NCBI GenBank assembly: GCA_000181795.3 | Contig: CM012954.1 | Coordinates: 15,017,913-15,081,912, forward strand | Origin: Trichinella spiralis | Taxonomy: Eukaryota; Nematoda; Enoplea; Trichinellida; Trichinellidae | Length of the DNA stretch: 64,000 nucleotides | Direction of reading: 5' to 3' | Shown here: positions 50,745 through 63,600 of the stretch, piece after piece | Layout of the letters: each line of letters opens with the position of its first letter | Numbering within the stretch: position 1 is the first letter of the stretch | Program-made: the position numbers and the translations under genes | Notes under the pieces: generated by a model | Database searches by the model: none | What the model was told of the DNA's origin: nothing | Seen by the model: only the letters and a program-made list of their open reading frames with translations

Positions 50745-50820
50745 AGAAAGTAGTTGACAAGCAAAGTTTTATGATGTACGGTGGTGGTTCCAACAGTTTC
50801 GAAGGAATGGTTTATCGAAG
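50745..50820 (+). other. Possible alternative 3' exon of the sup-12 gene
   Basis: A segment of about 76 nt lies between TTTGACAG and GGTATTG and is open in one frame (short Gly/Ser-rich peptide containing MMYGGGSNSFEG). The sup-12 last exon contains a donor-like CAGTGAAGT at its stop codon. Splicing from it would end the protein two codons later, so this could be a 3' UTR or alternative exon. Evidence is thin. Confidence 0.2.
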
Positions 50821-51519
50821 GTATTGTTTATATATATAATATGCAAAGCGGTCTTTTATAAAATTACGACGTGTGTGAAAAACGAAATTCTTGTGTTGTT
50901 TTTTAATAATTATTAACAAGACTATAGAAATGAAAAGCATACGATGAAATGAAAAATGCAATAGAACCTCGCATTTATAACTTTTACGTTCGCCAACGTG
51001 GCATGTTGAACGTGGCGACCCGAGATTGAAAAATAGAAAAAAGAAGATGATATAGAACGAAGAAAAGAGCCAAACTGAAATGATAAAATAAAATGAATGG
51101 ATGGAAGTCCTTGCTAAGGACAATCCGTTGGAATGTACGGTATGTAGATTCATCGGCGAGAGGAGGAGAAAGAAAGAAAAAAAACATTGCTACGAATGAT
51201 ACGCTACCGCATACTACATCCATGCATAGTTGTTCGCTTTCTCACTTTCTCCTCTCTAAAAACTACTTTATATATATATACATATATAAATATAAATACG
51301 TGGTACATGCATGCATGTATATAATATATGTATGCATGCATGCATGTAGTTATTTATGTACAGTGATAGTGGCCGGACGGCAAAAATTAACAAACAAACG
51401 CCAGCCACTGTTCCAACAATAAAACAGATAAAAGTATGGAATTAAGAAGTGGAGTGGAATCCATTGTCGGTTTTCCTTGGTTGTTTGCTTTTGCTTATTT
51501 TTTTTTCAACAGACAATGT
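50821..51519. other. Convergent intergenic space, no gene
   Basis: Between the 3' end of sup-12 (plus) and the 3' end of the NR5 receptor gene (minus). Low complexity; an (AT)n/GCATGC-rich patch lies at about 51268-51350, including several TGCATGCATG repeats. Confidence 0.55.
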
Positions 51520-54500
51520 TCAAAGTTCGCCATTAACGATGAGCTTGGGCCGGATATCATTGTCCACCGGAGCGGTGTCCTGTTGCATGCGAGAACCGTA
51601 ATTGACCAGCATCTCCGTAAGCAAACCTTTGGACACGTGACCGCTAAGCATCTTGTAATATAAGTACTGTTCGCCGCGCAGACCGAGTGATCTAAAGCAG
51701 CAGTAAACAAATAAGTAAAGCAAATTTTAAATAGATAAAAGATTTGCTATTTCTCCGTTTCAACCAACCTCATCTTTTCCATGCAATTCTGAAACTGAAC
51801 CGGAATTTCGGATGTATTGCCATCCTGTACCATTGAACGACGATACTCGAGCCAAGCTTCTCGAATTCGCTGTCGCCCTTCTATTACCAACGCTTTGTTG
51901 CGTAATTTCGAATAATCTTCAAGAAAGAAAAAACAAAATTACAAATCAATTAATTAATTCACTTGCAGTAAAATCAAAAAATCATTTATTTACTTGGATT
52001 TAATAAAATCAAATATTTTATTGCCACATAATCGTAACGATCAAAACCAATAGCATTCAGCTGATTACACAGCTTGTCCCATTCAGATCTGCCTTCGGTC
52101 AAGGCTAGAAGGGCAACTGAGGTCGCCTTGAGCCTTAAAATTAAAAACTCAGCTATAATAAATTATGAAAAATACATCGAATATATATATGCATATATAT
52201 ATAACTAGATTGTTTGTGTGGAAATGAGCATTTAAGTTAAAAGTTCAGTATCTACAAAACCTGTATGCATGTACATCGTCATCAGAGTGATGTAATGACG
52301 AAGGTCAAAGTCACACACACACACACACTGATTGCTCCTATTAGCAAACAGGAACTACGGAAGTGTTTATGGCCTTGATGGATATGAAAATTGTTAGCTC
52401 ATTGTCAAAGAGCTTCGATTTTCCATTAACCAACAACAACTACAAGGTCGATGGAGAAATAACGTATGTCAGTTTTCTTGTTTATCGCTTTTCAAAAAAG
52501 TTGATCGCTCGGTTCAATTCACTTTTATGAGAGGAAAAAATTTACATATGTAAATAAATAATAAACATTTTCCCCAAACCTTGACATGGATTTGGTAAAC
52601 ATTCCTGGAATTAATAAACCGCACTGCTTTGAATTGATAATATCTACAGCAGTGCTGTCGAAGAAGTCGGAAAAGAAAAGTTACATTCGAGAATAGCAAG
52701 CAAGCAACAACAACAACAAAAAAGACCTTGAACAACCTTCACGGTAAAATAGGGTAAAATGATGAGGAAAAGATTTTAAAAAAGTAAAATAATAAAACTG
52801 ACAGATTAAAATTTCAATCTTACCTGTGTCCAGTTTTGAACGACACCGTATCAGGAAGTTTTCCTTGCAGTCGATAGTATGTAAAATCCAGTACGTGCAG
52901 TTCCGCCCATACAGACTGCAGCAATAGCATTTGATCATCAAGCTGCAAAAAAATGAAAATAATTTTTTTCTTAAAAAACGTAACAGATGCTTATTAATAT
53001 GCAAAAACACGAAATAAATTAATAAACAGTTTCCCTTGGAAAACACAACAACAGTATGACGACGACGCCAGCTGATAGGTCAGGGACGTCGGACGATGGA
53101 CTGGACCAGCTGTGTGTTTACTAGTAAACAAACCATTGCGTGGTGACCAATATTCCCCCCGGGGATGATGAAGTCGTGAGAATGGAAACAACTCCCATCA
53201 AACAGCAGCAAATAAGCCGACGACCACAACACATGCATATATATACACACACGTGTTTAACCTTACTCGGTCAACGTGATCATGATGGTCATCATGTGCA
53301 TTATACAAATGTCGATGATAAATAAGCATCATCACATCGACGCTGCACGTGACAATGTAAAAAAGCTCAAATTAGAAAAAAACAGATCCCCCTCAACAAA
53401 AAGTTTCACTCTAATTACTTACTACTTACTGTTCTACAAACAATAGATACGATGAAAATGAATAATGATAATTGAAAAGGAAGTTCAATTTGTCAAATAT
53501 TAGACGAATTTGTTGTAAAAATTAGTTCAATAATAATAATAATAATAATAATAATGAATAAATCGATAATAAATAATAAGAAGAAAACTCACAGTGAGCT
53601 CTTTGAAATGTGGACTGCTTTTGGCCCATTCGACTTGTTTGAACAATTCTTGATCAACGCATTGACAAACAGCCGAAAAAGAATCGGCTTGGGTTTGCTT
53701 GTCACAGGCTTCATCCATGTCGTACTGCCAGGCTGGTGAATCGCATACCGATTGGGATAACTGTTCGAGGAGTTCACAGACAATCGGCGACGTGGGCGCC
53801 GGACGACGGTCCGGGTGAGGGGCGATGTTCGCCGCCGCCGCCGCGGCCGCGGCTAACGAGAAGCCGTGGACGGCAGCGTAGGTGGGCGTGCCCGGCTGTC
53901 CGGTGGTCGCATAACCTGGACCGAGATTCATTTGAAAAGCTTTGCTTGTTGGTATTGGACAAAGCGGCAAAGCGGCACCGTTTCCCAGACAAGGTTCGTA
54001 CGTGGCGGACCGAGATTTCGCGTAACCAGCGTACGGCGTGCTGGACGGTGGTTGGGCGGTGAGCATGGCGCCCCGACTGGGCAAAAAGCCGTTCTCTCCG
54101 TAAGCGGCCACGTTGGCGTAGTCGCCGAAGCCCAGTGTGCTCAACGCGGCCGTGCCGAAACCGTGGTCAGGATCGAATGGAACCGGATCGCTGGCTTTCA
54201 GACCTTCTTGTTTCACACCGTTCAGATTACAATAGTTGCCGGTCGTCGCAGCCAACGTCGCACTCTGACCGGTACTACAGGCGGTGGCCGGCCACGTTCT
54301 CAGCTCTTCCAAACATCCCGCACTCAACAGCGCGGCAACGTTGTCACAGTTTGGTACATAGCTGACCGCTTGCAACGGTGCAACGTTTCCACTCTGACCA
54401 AAATAATCACTTGCCGACGGCACTAGTGTCGTTGCCGATTGTTGCTGTTGTTGTTGTGCCGCTAGCTGAGATTGGTAAAATCCATTTGGTGGAGAATGGG

Positions 54501-57500
54501 TGGATGAAGATAAAGTTGGACTTTGAACATTCTGTTCGTAAACAACCGACGAACATCTGTACGGGCTGAGCTTGTCAGCAGAGCACATGGACTTTTCCGC
54601 ACCCAGCGGTGAACTGCTAGTAACCAGCTGATCTTGATGACGCACAACATGCTGGTGAGGCAGACCGTTGTTGCCGGTGAACTGCAACGAAGAACCATTC
54701 GCACCGTTGGAACCGTCCAAACCAATCCTCTGGTACGCTTGCATTCGTCTGGCTCGATCCCGCTTGTACATGGAACCGAACTTGTTACGTCCACCTCGCA
54801 TTCGATCCTCTCGAACGGCTAAAAAATAATTATTAAATCAAAATAAACATTAAAAACTTGAAATAAATAAAAGCATTACAAACATGATCGAGAAAAAAGA
54901 TTTTCTACCAATAAATTAAATGAATTCTTCCACTTGAAAAAATTCATCTCAACCCCTCCGATTTGAACATTTTTCAACAACCAAGCAAGCAAGAAAGCAA
55001 CTTGCATATTCTCTTCTGGTCCAGTTTTTCAAATCAATCCGGCTTCATCAATTCAGGTGAACTGAACAATTTTCAAAGAAACGATACTGGCAATAAATTA
55101 ATTATGATCAACAGTAAGAAGAACTGGATTTTTACTGTCTTCAAAAGCCAGGTGCCAGTCCAAAAGTACAACAATAGCATTATATAACGTATAGCCAAAT
55201 TATTCCCATATTCTTCTTTTTCATTCATCAAAACATGCTTATTTGAATATTCACCGACAAAATCACTTTTGTAATCAAGTTTCGGTTTGTTTATTTCCAA
55301 GAAAACCCACCACATGTCATTTCAATTTGAAAATATGATCATTTTTCATGAAATTATGATTTATTTCCCCCCCCCTCCTACCCCACTGGTCCTCCCAACT
55401 CGATTTGATCCCAAAAATTGATAATATGACAATTATTTTGAAAAAAAAAGAATTTGTACTCTCAGAAAATCATTGTCGTTGTCGACAAATCAGTAGAATG
55501 ATAATGAGAAAATGATATTTCTATAAAAAAAAGCTGATAAATTTCAACAATTGGACTATTGTTCTTCTGTTTTTGCTTATATCGTAGAATGAATGGCGGG
55601 AAAAAAAGTTCAACATTGGTCGACCTTATAATATGGTGCAATGCGTGCACATATTTGGATGATATTGTCAATTTTGGAAAAATGTCCGTGTTGTTGTCTT
55701 TTCACAAAAGGATGCTACTGTACAAAATGATGACCCTTGTCCACGCGTCGAGACAGTAGCACTGTCTCGAAGCCGTGGCGTGTATAGACGGATTTGAGAC
55801 GGGTCAGGGTTATCACGGGTCATTGGGCCATCGAAAGTGCATTTTCGGTACAAGGTCGCCAGTGATAAACAGGAACTGACGAACGCGTTGGCGTTGGACC
55901 GGCTCCAGTTGCGCGATGGCTAAACAAAAAGCCACCGCCGACCGTTGGTCAGTGGAAAGTTGATGGCGCGGGAACGTCAGTTGCGCCGGATGCGGTCAGA
56001 ATCGTTAATGGCCTGCGGTCACAAAGGCCATGTCGGGACGGATACGAAACCAGACGCGCCTGACAATCCCATAAATTCCGTGAGGTCCTTCGTGAAGAAA
56101 AGCCTTCGGGTCAAAAGTTCACCTAACGCACGCTTTGAAATTGAGCTTCACAATTCTTTTTATATTCATTTGCATGTTTATTAATTATTTATATTCGGTT
56201 GTTGTTTGCAACGCGAATTCGCACAACAATTACATATGACCGTCGAACTTTTATACAAGTCGTTCAAAAGAAAGAAAACAAAAAAGTGACCAATAATCAA
56301 GCAGACAAATTGGTTAATAAAATTCAGTCATATATACATATTTGTACAAAAGAAAGAGAAATTGAAATGATAAATAAAGCAATCATGCAATAAGTAATAA
56401 AGAAAAGCAAAAAAAAACTAGTACAATTGTGACATTTCATCCCTTCACGACAACTGCAGCGACAATTGCAAACATCCTGCCACTACTACATATGCATATA
56501 TATATATATGTATATATATTTATATATTAGGGTTTTTTGTCCAAATTAAAAAAATCAGTACAAACTGAAGAAAAAATTTGAAAAAAAACTGTCACAAAAA
56601 GCAACAACAAAAAAAGCCATAAAAAAAGAATTGCATTCAGGATGATGGGCAGGCTAGTAGTAGTAGTAGTAGTGGTGATGCTTTGGGAGACAGAGAGAAT
56701 GATGATTGGGAACTATTTCAACATACCCGGGGGGTTGACTACGACCCAGCTGTCTATTTCTTTGAATAGGCAAAAAACAGGCCACTACCCAATCTACCTC
56801 CAGTTTTTCAACTCTGAGACGACCGAAAAAGCAGCTGAAACGTGCACACGCACTAATGTGACTAAATTTGCCATTTCAGACCCAGAAAATTTGCCAAGCA
56901 ATTCTACTGCTGGGCAAGCTCTTTTTTCTTTTTTTGGGTTACAAAAATTCTGTTCTAATATAGCAAAGAATGGACAAAAAAAGAGAATCACCCTCGTCGG
57001 TAAATGATGTGAAAAAATTAATCAATTCTGGAATGAAAAAGAAAAAAATAATGATTTTCCCATATTTCGAAAGCAAAGAACCAACAATTTGACATGCATT
57101 GAATAAATGTACTTGTGCGAACATGTACTGTATTTTTCTTTGAAAAATTAATATTCGAAAAAAAGTTAAGAATATCAAGTAAAATAAATATGCATTTTGC
57201 TTTTTCAAACGATCATTATTAGTAGAAATGCCACCATTTATGAAAAGTAGCTTGTCAGTGACTTTGATCTATGCATATCTACAAGATGTCAAATAGTACA
57301 AGTAACACGATTGGTCATTTTATCCAAACCGGTCCGATGGGTCGAAAGTTCGTTCCTAACTGACCGAACTGTACGATAAGGAAATGTCCCTTTCCATTTC
57401 TCTCACAGTACATAGATTCTTGCCAATCTTTTAAACCACTCACACCTAACTTCTTCATACAAGGATATACATATGTTTTTCAAGTAAACTCAATATCTAC

Positions 57501-60180
57501 AATTTAATGTATACAAATATGGTAGTAATAATTTGTATAATATTTCAATTTTTGCTAATTTCAATAAAAAGGGAAAGTTTTGAAATAGGACGAAGCTGGC
57601 CAACTTTTACCAGCAGTCAGCTGGTCACGTGTCATTTCAATTTCCCATCTTATTCTTATTATTCTATACGCTATTAGCAATTGACGGTTGTTTTAATCGA
57701 AAATTGAGGGAAACTTTTTCCACGAGCTTCTGCATGTGGATATGAAAAATTCCACTGCTTTCAATAATTTGCGGCTCATTTTCTCAGAAAATTTTGCCAA
57801 TATTACAAAGAACGATTGACCCGACGTCGGCTGCGGTGGCCCACTTTCACCACTTTGCCAGACGTGCCTATACACGCATGCTCCTATGCTCGGTCGAGGA
57901 AGGGACAGTTGAGAGAAAAAAAAACTTTTTTTTTGGAGATGATATAAAAATTATGATTTCTGTTGAAAAAATTCATAATGAAAATGAAATTAAAAAGAAA
58001 TTTTCATACCTTCAATTTTCATGCCAACTTTGAGACACTTTTGAAAACGACAATGCGGGCAGCGTTTGCGGCATGTTTTATCAATTGGACAGTTTTGGTC
58101 AGCTGAACATTGGTATACCTGTTGGAAAAGAAGAATAATTTAATAAATGCACATGGAACGTATCTTGATGAAGTGATGAAACCTTTTTGTTTTGAACGGT
58201 ACGTTTGAAGAAACCTTTGCAAGATTCACATGTGAGCAGACCGTAGTGATAGCCGGAAACTTTGTCACCACAGACGGGACAACAATCTTGTATGAATGTG
58301 GATGAAGCAGCTGAAGAAGCTGAAGAAGAAGAAGAGGCGATTTTCGCCCGACCGACGTTCAACGATTGCGGCGCCATAGGTGCAGCTGCGGCGAGCATCT
58401 TGCCGGTTACCGGCTCCAAAGTTGCAGTACAGTTAGCATTGCAGTCCGCCTGCAAGCAAGTGATAAAATAATATCTGTCGATTTTTGATGAAGATTTGTT
58501 AATTAATACATGTGAATGGAATTGTTAAAGGAGAAAATTGTATAAACGTTGTTGTTGAGTAACAGATGAGCGACAAATACAAAAATAGAAGAGAGAGCGG
58601 GAGAGAGAGAGAGAGCACGCGAGAGACAGAGAAAGCAAGATAGCAAATGAGATAGAGAGAGAGAGAGCGAGAGAGAGAAAAAAGGAGAGCAAGAATCAGA
58701 CCCACCGGTCGGTAGGCAAAGTGCCGAAACACGTCAGTACGTATCACACCTGTCTGTCAAAGGCGGGCCCAGCAGCTACTAGTTGCCGCCGTACGGGAAC
58801 CGCGATGTCGCCACATAATTGGCCAATCAGAGTTGACCGACTGGCTCAAGTTGACCAATCAGTATTGACAGCGGATCGTCGCCCTCCCCGGGGGTGCCCC
58901 AGCTCGCAATTGTCAATCAACCGCCCGGCAATTCGCGGTTGTTGCGCAAGGACGGTCAGGGTCGACATCTGCAAACCGTTTCCTCATCCCTTACCTACAT
59001 ACTAGGTGCTTTAAGTTTTTGAATGATGAAAGAGGAAATGAAGAAGAAGAAAAAAAAACACATTACACGCACACACACATTTACATGCATAAATGTATAC
59101 ACACGTATTTGTAGGCACACACACACACACATACACATATATGTATATACACAGTGCATACTATAAACTGCACAAATGTGCATACTAACGTGTACCCAGA
59201 GTTAGAGGTGCGTGCGCACAGAAAAAATATAAAAAAACAGTATGCTGCTTTTCAGTCAGCTTGATTATATGTGCAGGCCCAACGGGTGACGAACAAGACA
59301 AAGCACTGTCGTCTTTTCCAGGGTTCCAGTTTTTCTGACACACTTTGGCGTCCTGCACCCGACCAGACGATACTGGTGATTTGGCGTTTTTCACAAATTT
59401 GGCTCAGACCGGCTTTTCGAGACTGTCTCACGTGTGCAGTGGAAAAGCAAGAAGAGGCAAAGGCATACATGCAAGCATGCATGCATTGAGAAGGGGTAGA
59501 AAAAGAGAGTAAGAGATAGAGACAGGGGGAAAGGAGGGAGAAAAATTGAATAAAAAAAAGAAGAAAAAAAATTCGGTCACCCAACCAAACGTTGGTTAAA
59601 GCATTTGTTAATGCTTTCTTGATGTTTTGAACAGCGTCACCGGCCTCTAGTAGCGATGGCCTGGGAATCAGAGCGCCTTTTCGGCAATGGACAATGGCCC
59701 CACTTGAACGCGCTAGCTCAGCCGCTCAGGTCAGCTGGCTTAAACAAACCCGTCGGGCGGGGCCAATTTCGACCATGGAAAATTGCTCCGATCGATTGAA
59801 AACTATTGTCACTTGTTGTACCTGGTCCATTGATCGAATCGAGCCGTTTTATCCAGTCCAAAGTGTGTCTGTCTGGCTGTCTGTCTGTCTGTCGACCGCA
59901 ATATGAATATGCAACTGAGCAATGTGATGTGAAGAACAACAATTACAATAATTATTACAATCTCGAGTTTGGTCAAAAATGGAAAAAAATTCCCACATAT
60001 ACAAATAGATGAACAATTGAACACATATATTTTTGATCATCATATGGAAATTTGCATTTTATAATTTTTGAAAAGTTTTCACGAAACGAAATAAAAAAGG
60101 TGAGATAATTAATCGGTGGAGAAAATGAGAAAAGCATTAAGTTTACAACTTACCCAGTGAAATTGTAGTAGAGGATCCAT
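51520..60180 (-). CDS. nhr-25: NR5-family nuclear receptor (FTZ-F1/NHR-25/SF-1)
   Basis: Orphan nuclear receptor that binds extended AAGGTCA half-sites as a monomer; in ecdysozoans it controls moulting, epidermis and gonad development. Exons: 60180-60154, 58449-58183, 58118-58010, 54818-53593, 52942-52824, 52133-51994, 51916-51769, 51691-51520, in phase, 735 residues. The DNA-binding domain (about 65-133) has zinc finger 1 [14 protein letters not shown], the NR5 P box CESCKG, and zinc finger 2. It is followed by the diagnostic FTZ-F1 box [15 protein letters not shown] with YKRDRAR. A hinge of about 370 residues, Gln-, Ala- and Ser-rich, sits in one 1.2-kb exon. The ligand-binding domain (about 500-735) includes [14 protein letters not shown] and ends with an AF-2 helix LLTEMLV. 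The first exon is inferred. The frame remains open upstream, and a start at 60622 (exon 60650-60575 joined to 60408-60154) would add about 92 residues. Confidence 0.93.
53527..53555. repeat. (AAT)n microsatellite in an NR5 intron
   Basis: Trinucleotide run of about nine units just downstream (transcript sense) of the large hinge exon. Confidence 0.85.
55720..56130. promoter_or_regulatory. GC-rich island inside the large NR5 intron
   Basis: About 400 bp clearly richer in GC and CpG than the flanking intron, inside the 3.2-kb intron between the second zinc-finger exon and the hinge exon. No coding exon is recognisable. It includes ACAAGGTCG at 55853-55861, close to an NR5 half-site. An intronic enhancer or internal promoter is possible; nuclear receptor genes often use one to make shorter isoforms. 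Confidence 0.3.
58589..58690. repeat. GAGA-rich tract in the first NR5 intron
   Basis: About 100 bp of imperfect (GA)n on the plus strand, interrupted by GCGG, GCACGC and AAAGCAAGATAG. GA-rich tracts can bind GAGA factors, but here it may be only a microsatellite. Confidence 0.8.
58720..59000. promoter_or_regulatory. GC-rich block next to the GAGA tract
   Basis: About 280 bp of GC-rich sequence with ATTGGCCAATCAGAGTTGAC (CCAAT-type motif in both orientations) in the first NR5 intron, upstream of the zinc-finger exon. It could be an alternative promoter producing an isoform that starts close to the DNA-binding domain. Confidence 0.3.
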
Positions 60181-60574
60181 TAAAAATGAATTATAAGAAA
60201 AATTTTTCACCAAATAAACCAGTGATGAATAGAAAGAAATGAACTCGAACAAGCGCGAAGGTCGAAGTTGCATAAAAGAGACAGCTGACGGCTCCCTGTT
60301 GGACCCAAGAGTGAGACCATTGGGCCTGTCAAAAAATGCCCCCAAAAAGCCTGTTAAGCAGCAGATGGGCGCACTGCAGGGACCCGACGCCTCGAAACTC
60401 TGACGACCCTGAGATGTAAGGGAAAAAAACAACAACAACAACAATAATAATAGCGGTGACTATTACTCTTTTTTAAGCATACATCTAGATACGATCAAAA
60501 AGTAATCAACATGCACAACGACAACAGAAAGCGTTATATACAAATCTCTTGTAACAACATATCGCAATTTTTAC

Positions 60575-60650
60575 CTTGTCGATGGAATATTCATTTTTGC
60601 ATTTCACATTTTTGTACGCCATATTTGTAACAATACGAAAGACTTCTTCA
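60575..60650 (-). other. Candidate upstream exon of the NR5 gene
   Basis: 76 nt on the minus strand bounded by GTTTCAG and AAGGTAAAAA, open in the frame that continues, through an acceptor CATCTCAG at 60409, into the exon carrying the proposed NR5 start. An ATG at 60622 would begin a protein MAYKNVKC. The joined frame is open for about 110 codons. It may be a longer NR5 N-terminus or a 5' UTR that happens to be open. Confidence 0.35.
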
Positions 60651-63600
60651 CTGAAACAAAGAATATGAAAGAATTATTAAAAGTAAGGAAATATATGCTG
60701 ACAGTTATAAGCGTGTCAATTATAAAATATTCTCTGTAAACAAACTTTAAAATGTTGAGGGTGTGGACAACAGGATGAGCTATTATTATTATTATTATTG
60801 TTCGTGTAAATTGGTAAAAGTTAAAATAAAATTGATAATCATTGCAGCCAACTGAGTGGTATGGTAATTTTTGACAATCTGATTTTCCAATTTCGAAACC
60901 AATTCAAACAAGGAACTGTCGATTTGGCAATAATGATCGCATGACGCAATGCAAATTCGAGATGACGCATCATAGCGGAAATGAAGTTGAAATTTGAAAA
61001 ACAAAAACAAATTATTAATTAATATTTTGAGAAAATTTAAATATATTTGGAAGCATTTCGAAAAATGCCGATTTTCCAAAAAACATAAAAATAATACAGA
61101 AATTTATCTCATTTTTCAAATTTCACAAATCTGCTTTCAGTAGTCAAGGTTGTTGCATGTTTTTTTTTTGAATTTTTCTTCCGTCAAGCAGAGTGAAGAA
61201 GAAAATGGCCAAATTCACCTTGGCCCGCTTCGAAAGCTTCCAATTACCAACAGTGCAATGCGGTTAAGCCGAGGGGTAGAAAGAAAATTTGAAAAAAAAC
61301 TAATGAGTAGAGAGCTTTTCCCAAAAATTAGATTTTTCAACAATAGCAAAAAAAATTTTTGCTAGGTGAGCTAATTTTACAAACGGCCAAGTTTTCCCAG
61401 TTCCAAAATTTCTTTTTTTCCATTTTCTTGGTCACCGGACAAACGGTGGTAATTGGGCAATTTTTTTTTTCAAGTCAAAAACTACTGGCCGGAAAAAAAA
61501 TGCGGGAAATTGTCCACAACGGAAGAGTTTCATAATTTGGTATGAAAAACTGAAGAAGAAAGAAATGGCAGGGGGGTAAAGGCAAAAGCGGGTCAATAGA
61601 TTTGCCAGAATTGCACGCCCTGAGGAGAAGAAACTGCAACCGCACCTGGCCGAGTTAGAACATACGATACAAGAGGGTGTGGGTTTTTCATTATTCTTCT
61701 TCTTTGGCTTTTCCAATTTCATCAACTTTTTGCAAATCATCACCAGCCAGATGCTGCGGATGCTCTACTTGCCTAGCAGACGGGACAATTTGGGACGAGC
61801 AGAAAAAAATTGATTTTTTTTTCAAATTTTATTAAATTTCTCTTATTCTTCTTTTTTTTTGGGAAATTCACCACCGTCCCAGACTGTGGGGTGTGGCCGG
61901 CTTGGAAAAGCCGAATCTGTACCCTCTGCCGACACTGTCAATCATCGAATGGAACTGGAAAAAATTGGCAAAAATGTGAACTGAAAGAATGCTGAAGAAA
62001 TTATACCGGAAATGATACTTTCAAACAACGGAAGTGAAAAGCAATTTGCACAAATATTGTATGAATAAGAATGCTTTCCTTTTCTACTTTGAATACATAA
62101 AAAAAGTGGACCGACGACAATCTCGACAAACACTTTTTTTAAATATGAATCTCAATTTAAATGAAATTTTACATTAAAAAAATTATTTTTAAAATATCTT
62201 ACAAAATACTTTCTTCTGGTATTGATAATTTGGAGCTTGGGCACACGATCCTACTGCGATTTTCGAATTCGTTTCCCAATAAATCAATTTTATTGATCGG
62301 GCTGAAATTTTTTTCGCACTTCAACTTGAAATTCATTTCAGTGCTTCAAATAGAATTTCAAAACGATAAAATTTCAAATTTGAATTTCAAATACAATTTC
62401 AAACGTTGCACATTTGCCAACGATCACACTTGGCAGCGCTTTTCGTATCACGAACGAAACCGCAGACAGTAAAATATGGCTAATGAGGTAGTAATTATTT
62501 TTCAAAATTATTAACTTTATAAAACTTGAAATAAAAATCACTTTTTGACATTTTTTACTTTATTTAGATAAAATTATTAAAAATATACACCAGAATTGTT
62601 GATTTATTAAAATACTTTTATAGTATATATTTTCAGTTTTATGAATATACAAAATTACTTAAAAATTGAATTTATAAAATTTTTTAAATATTTAATTTGA
62701 CAACATAATACACTTTTAAATTAATTTATTGATTGTTTACGCTAAATAACTGCAACTGTACAACATAGAAAGCTAATAAACAGGCTGTTTATAAAATTAT
62801 ATTTTCAAAATTAATTGAATTAGCTAACAATTTCATTTTAAAATTATTTTGACAATGTACAATGGCAATTTTTAAAATGTGAACTAAATTATCATCATAC
62901 AGTAGAATTCAAATGGAAAAAACTTTTTCAAAACTTTCGACATTATTAAAGTATTAAAATTTGAAATATTTGTTAATAAAAAGTTATATGTGATGAATAT
63001 TAAAATATTTTTTCTATATTATACGAAACGCCGTTTCTTTCCCAGAATTAATAGTTCGCGTAATGCAGGTACGTTTGTCAGTTTACAAATGACAGTAGAC
63101 ACATTTACACGTTAATTAGAGAAATTTCGCAAACTATTTGCAGAAAATTGCAAAAACAATATTTTATGAAATCACATAATATTTTCATTATTTACAATTG
63201 TATTTATAATATACAAAATGGTTTACTAACGCTTTGCAATTTTTTAGTACTTAAGTAAAAATAATAATTTAATTTTTACTATTTATGGACAAATATTTAA
63301 GATTTTACTCAAATTCAAAGCAATACATTTCTTAAATACAAAATAACTGGTATAATGCTTGATTTCTTTTGTTACCTTCATTATTAACACTGATAAATTG
63401 TGTAAATTGGGTAAGAGGCACGTACAAGTAAATGCGAAGCATTGTCATATTGTGTAAACAAGATATCGCATTTTATGATTACTTGAATAACATAAATACA
63501 TATTTTTATAAATATATATTGGTGGACACATATCATAAAGCTATTTTTATTATTTTTTACTGTTGTGGTGAAGATAATAATCTTATAAAGCAGATTTAAG

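Noticed and set aside
53866-54426. 186-codon plus-strand frame over the NR5 hinge exon
   Set aside because: Antisense shadow of the NR5 coding exon, with Arg-rich composition and no domain.
61432-61995. Frames near 61.4-62.0 kb as a zinc-finger-like gene
   Set aside because: A few cysteines (CTLCRHC) occur, but there is no complete motif, no consistent splice borders and heavy homopolymer content.
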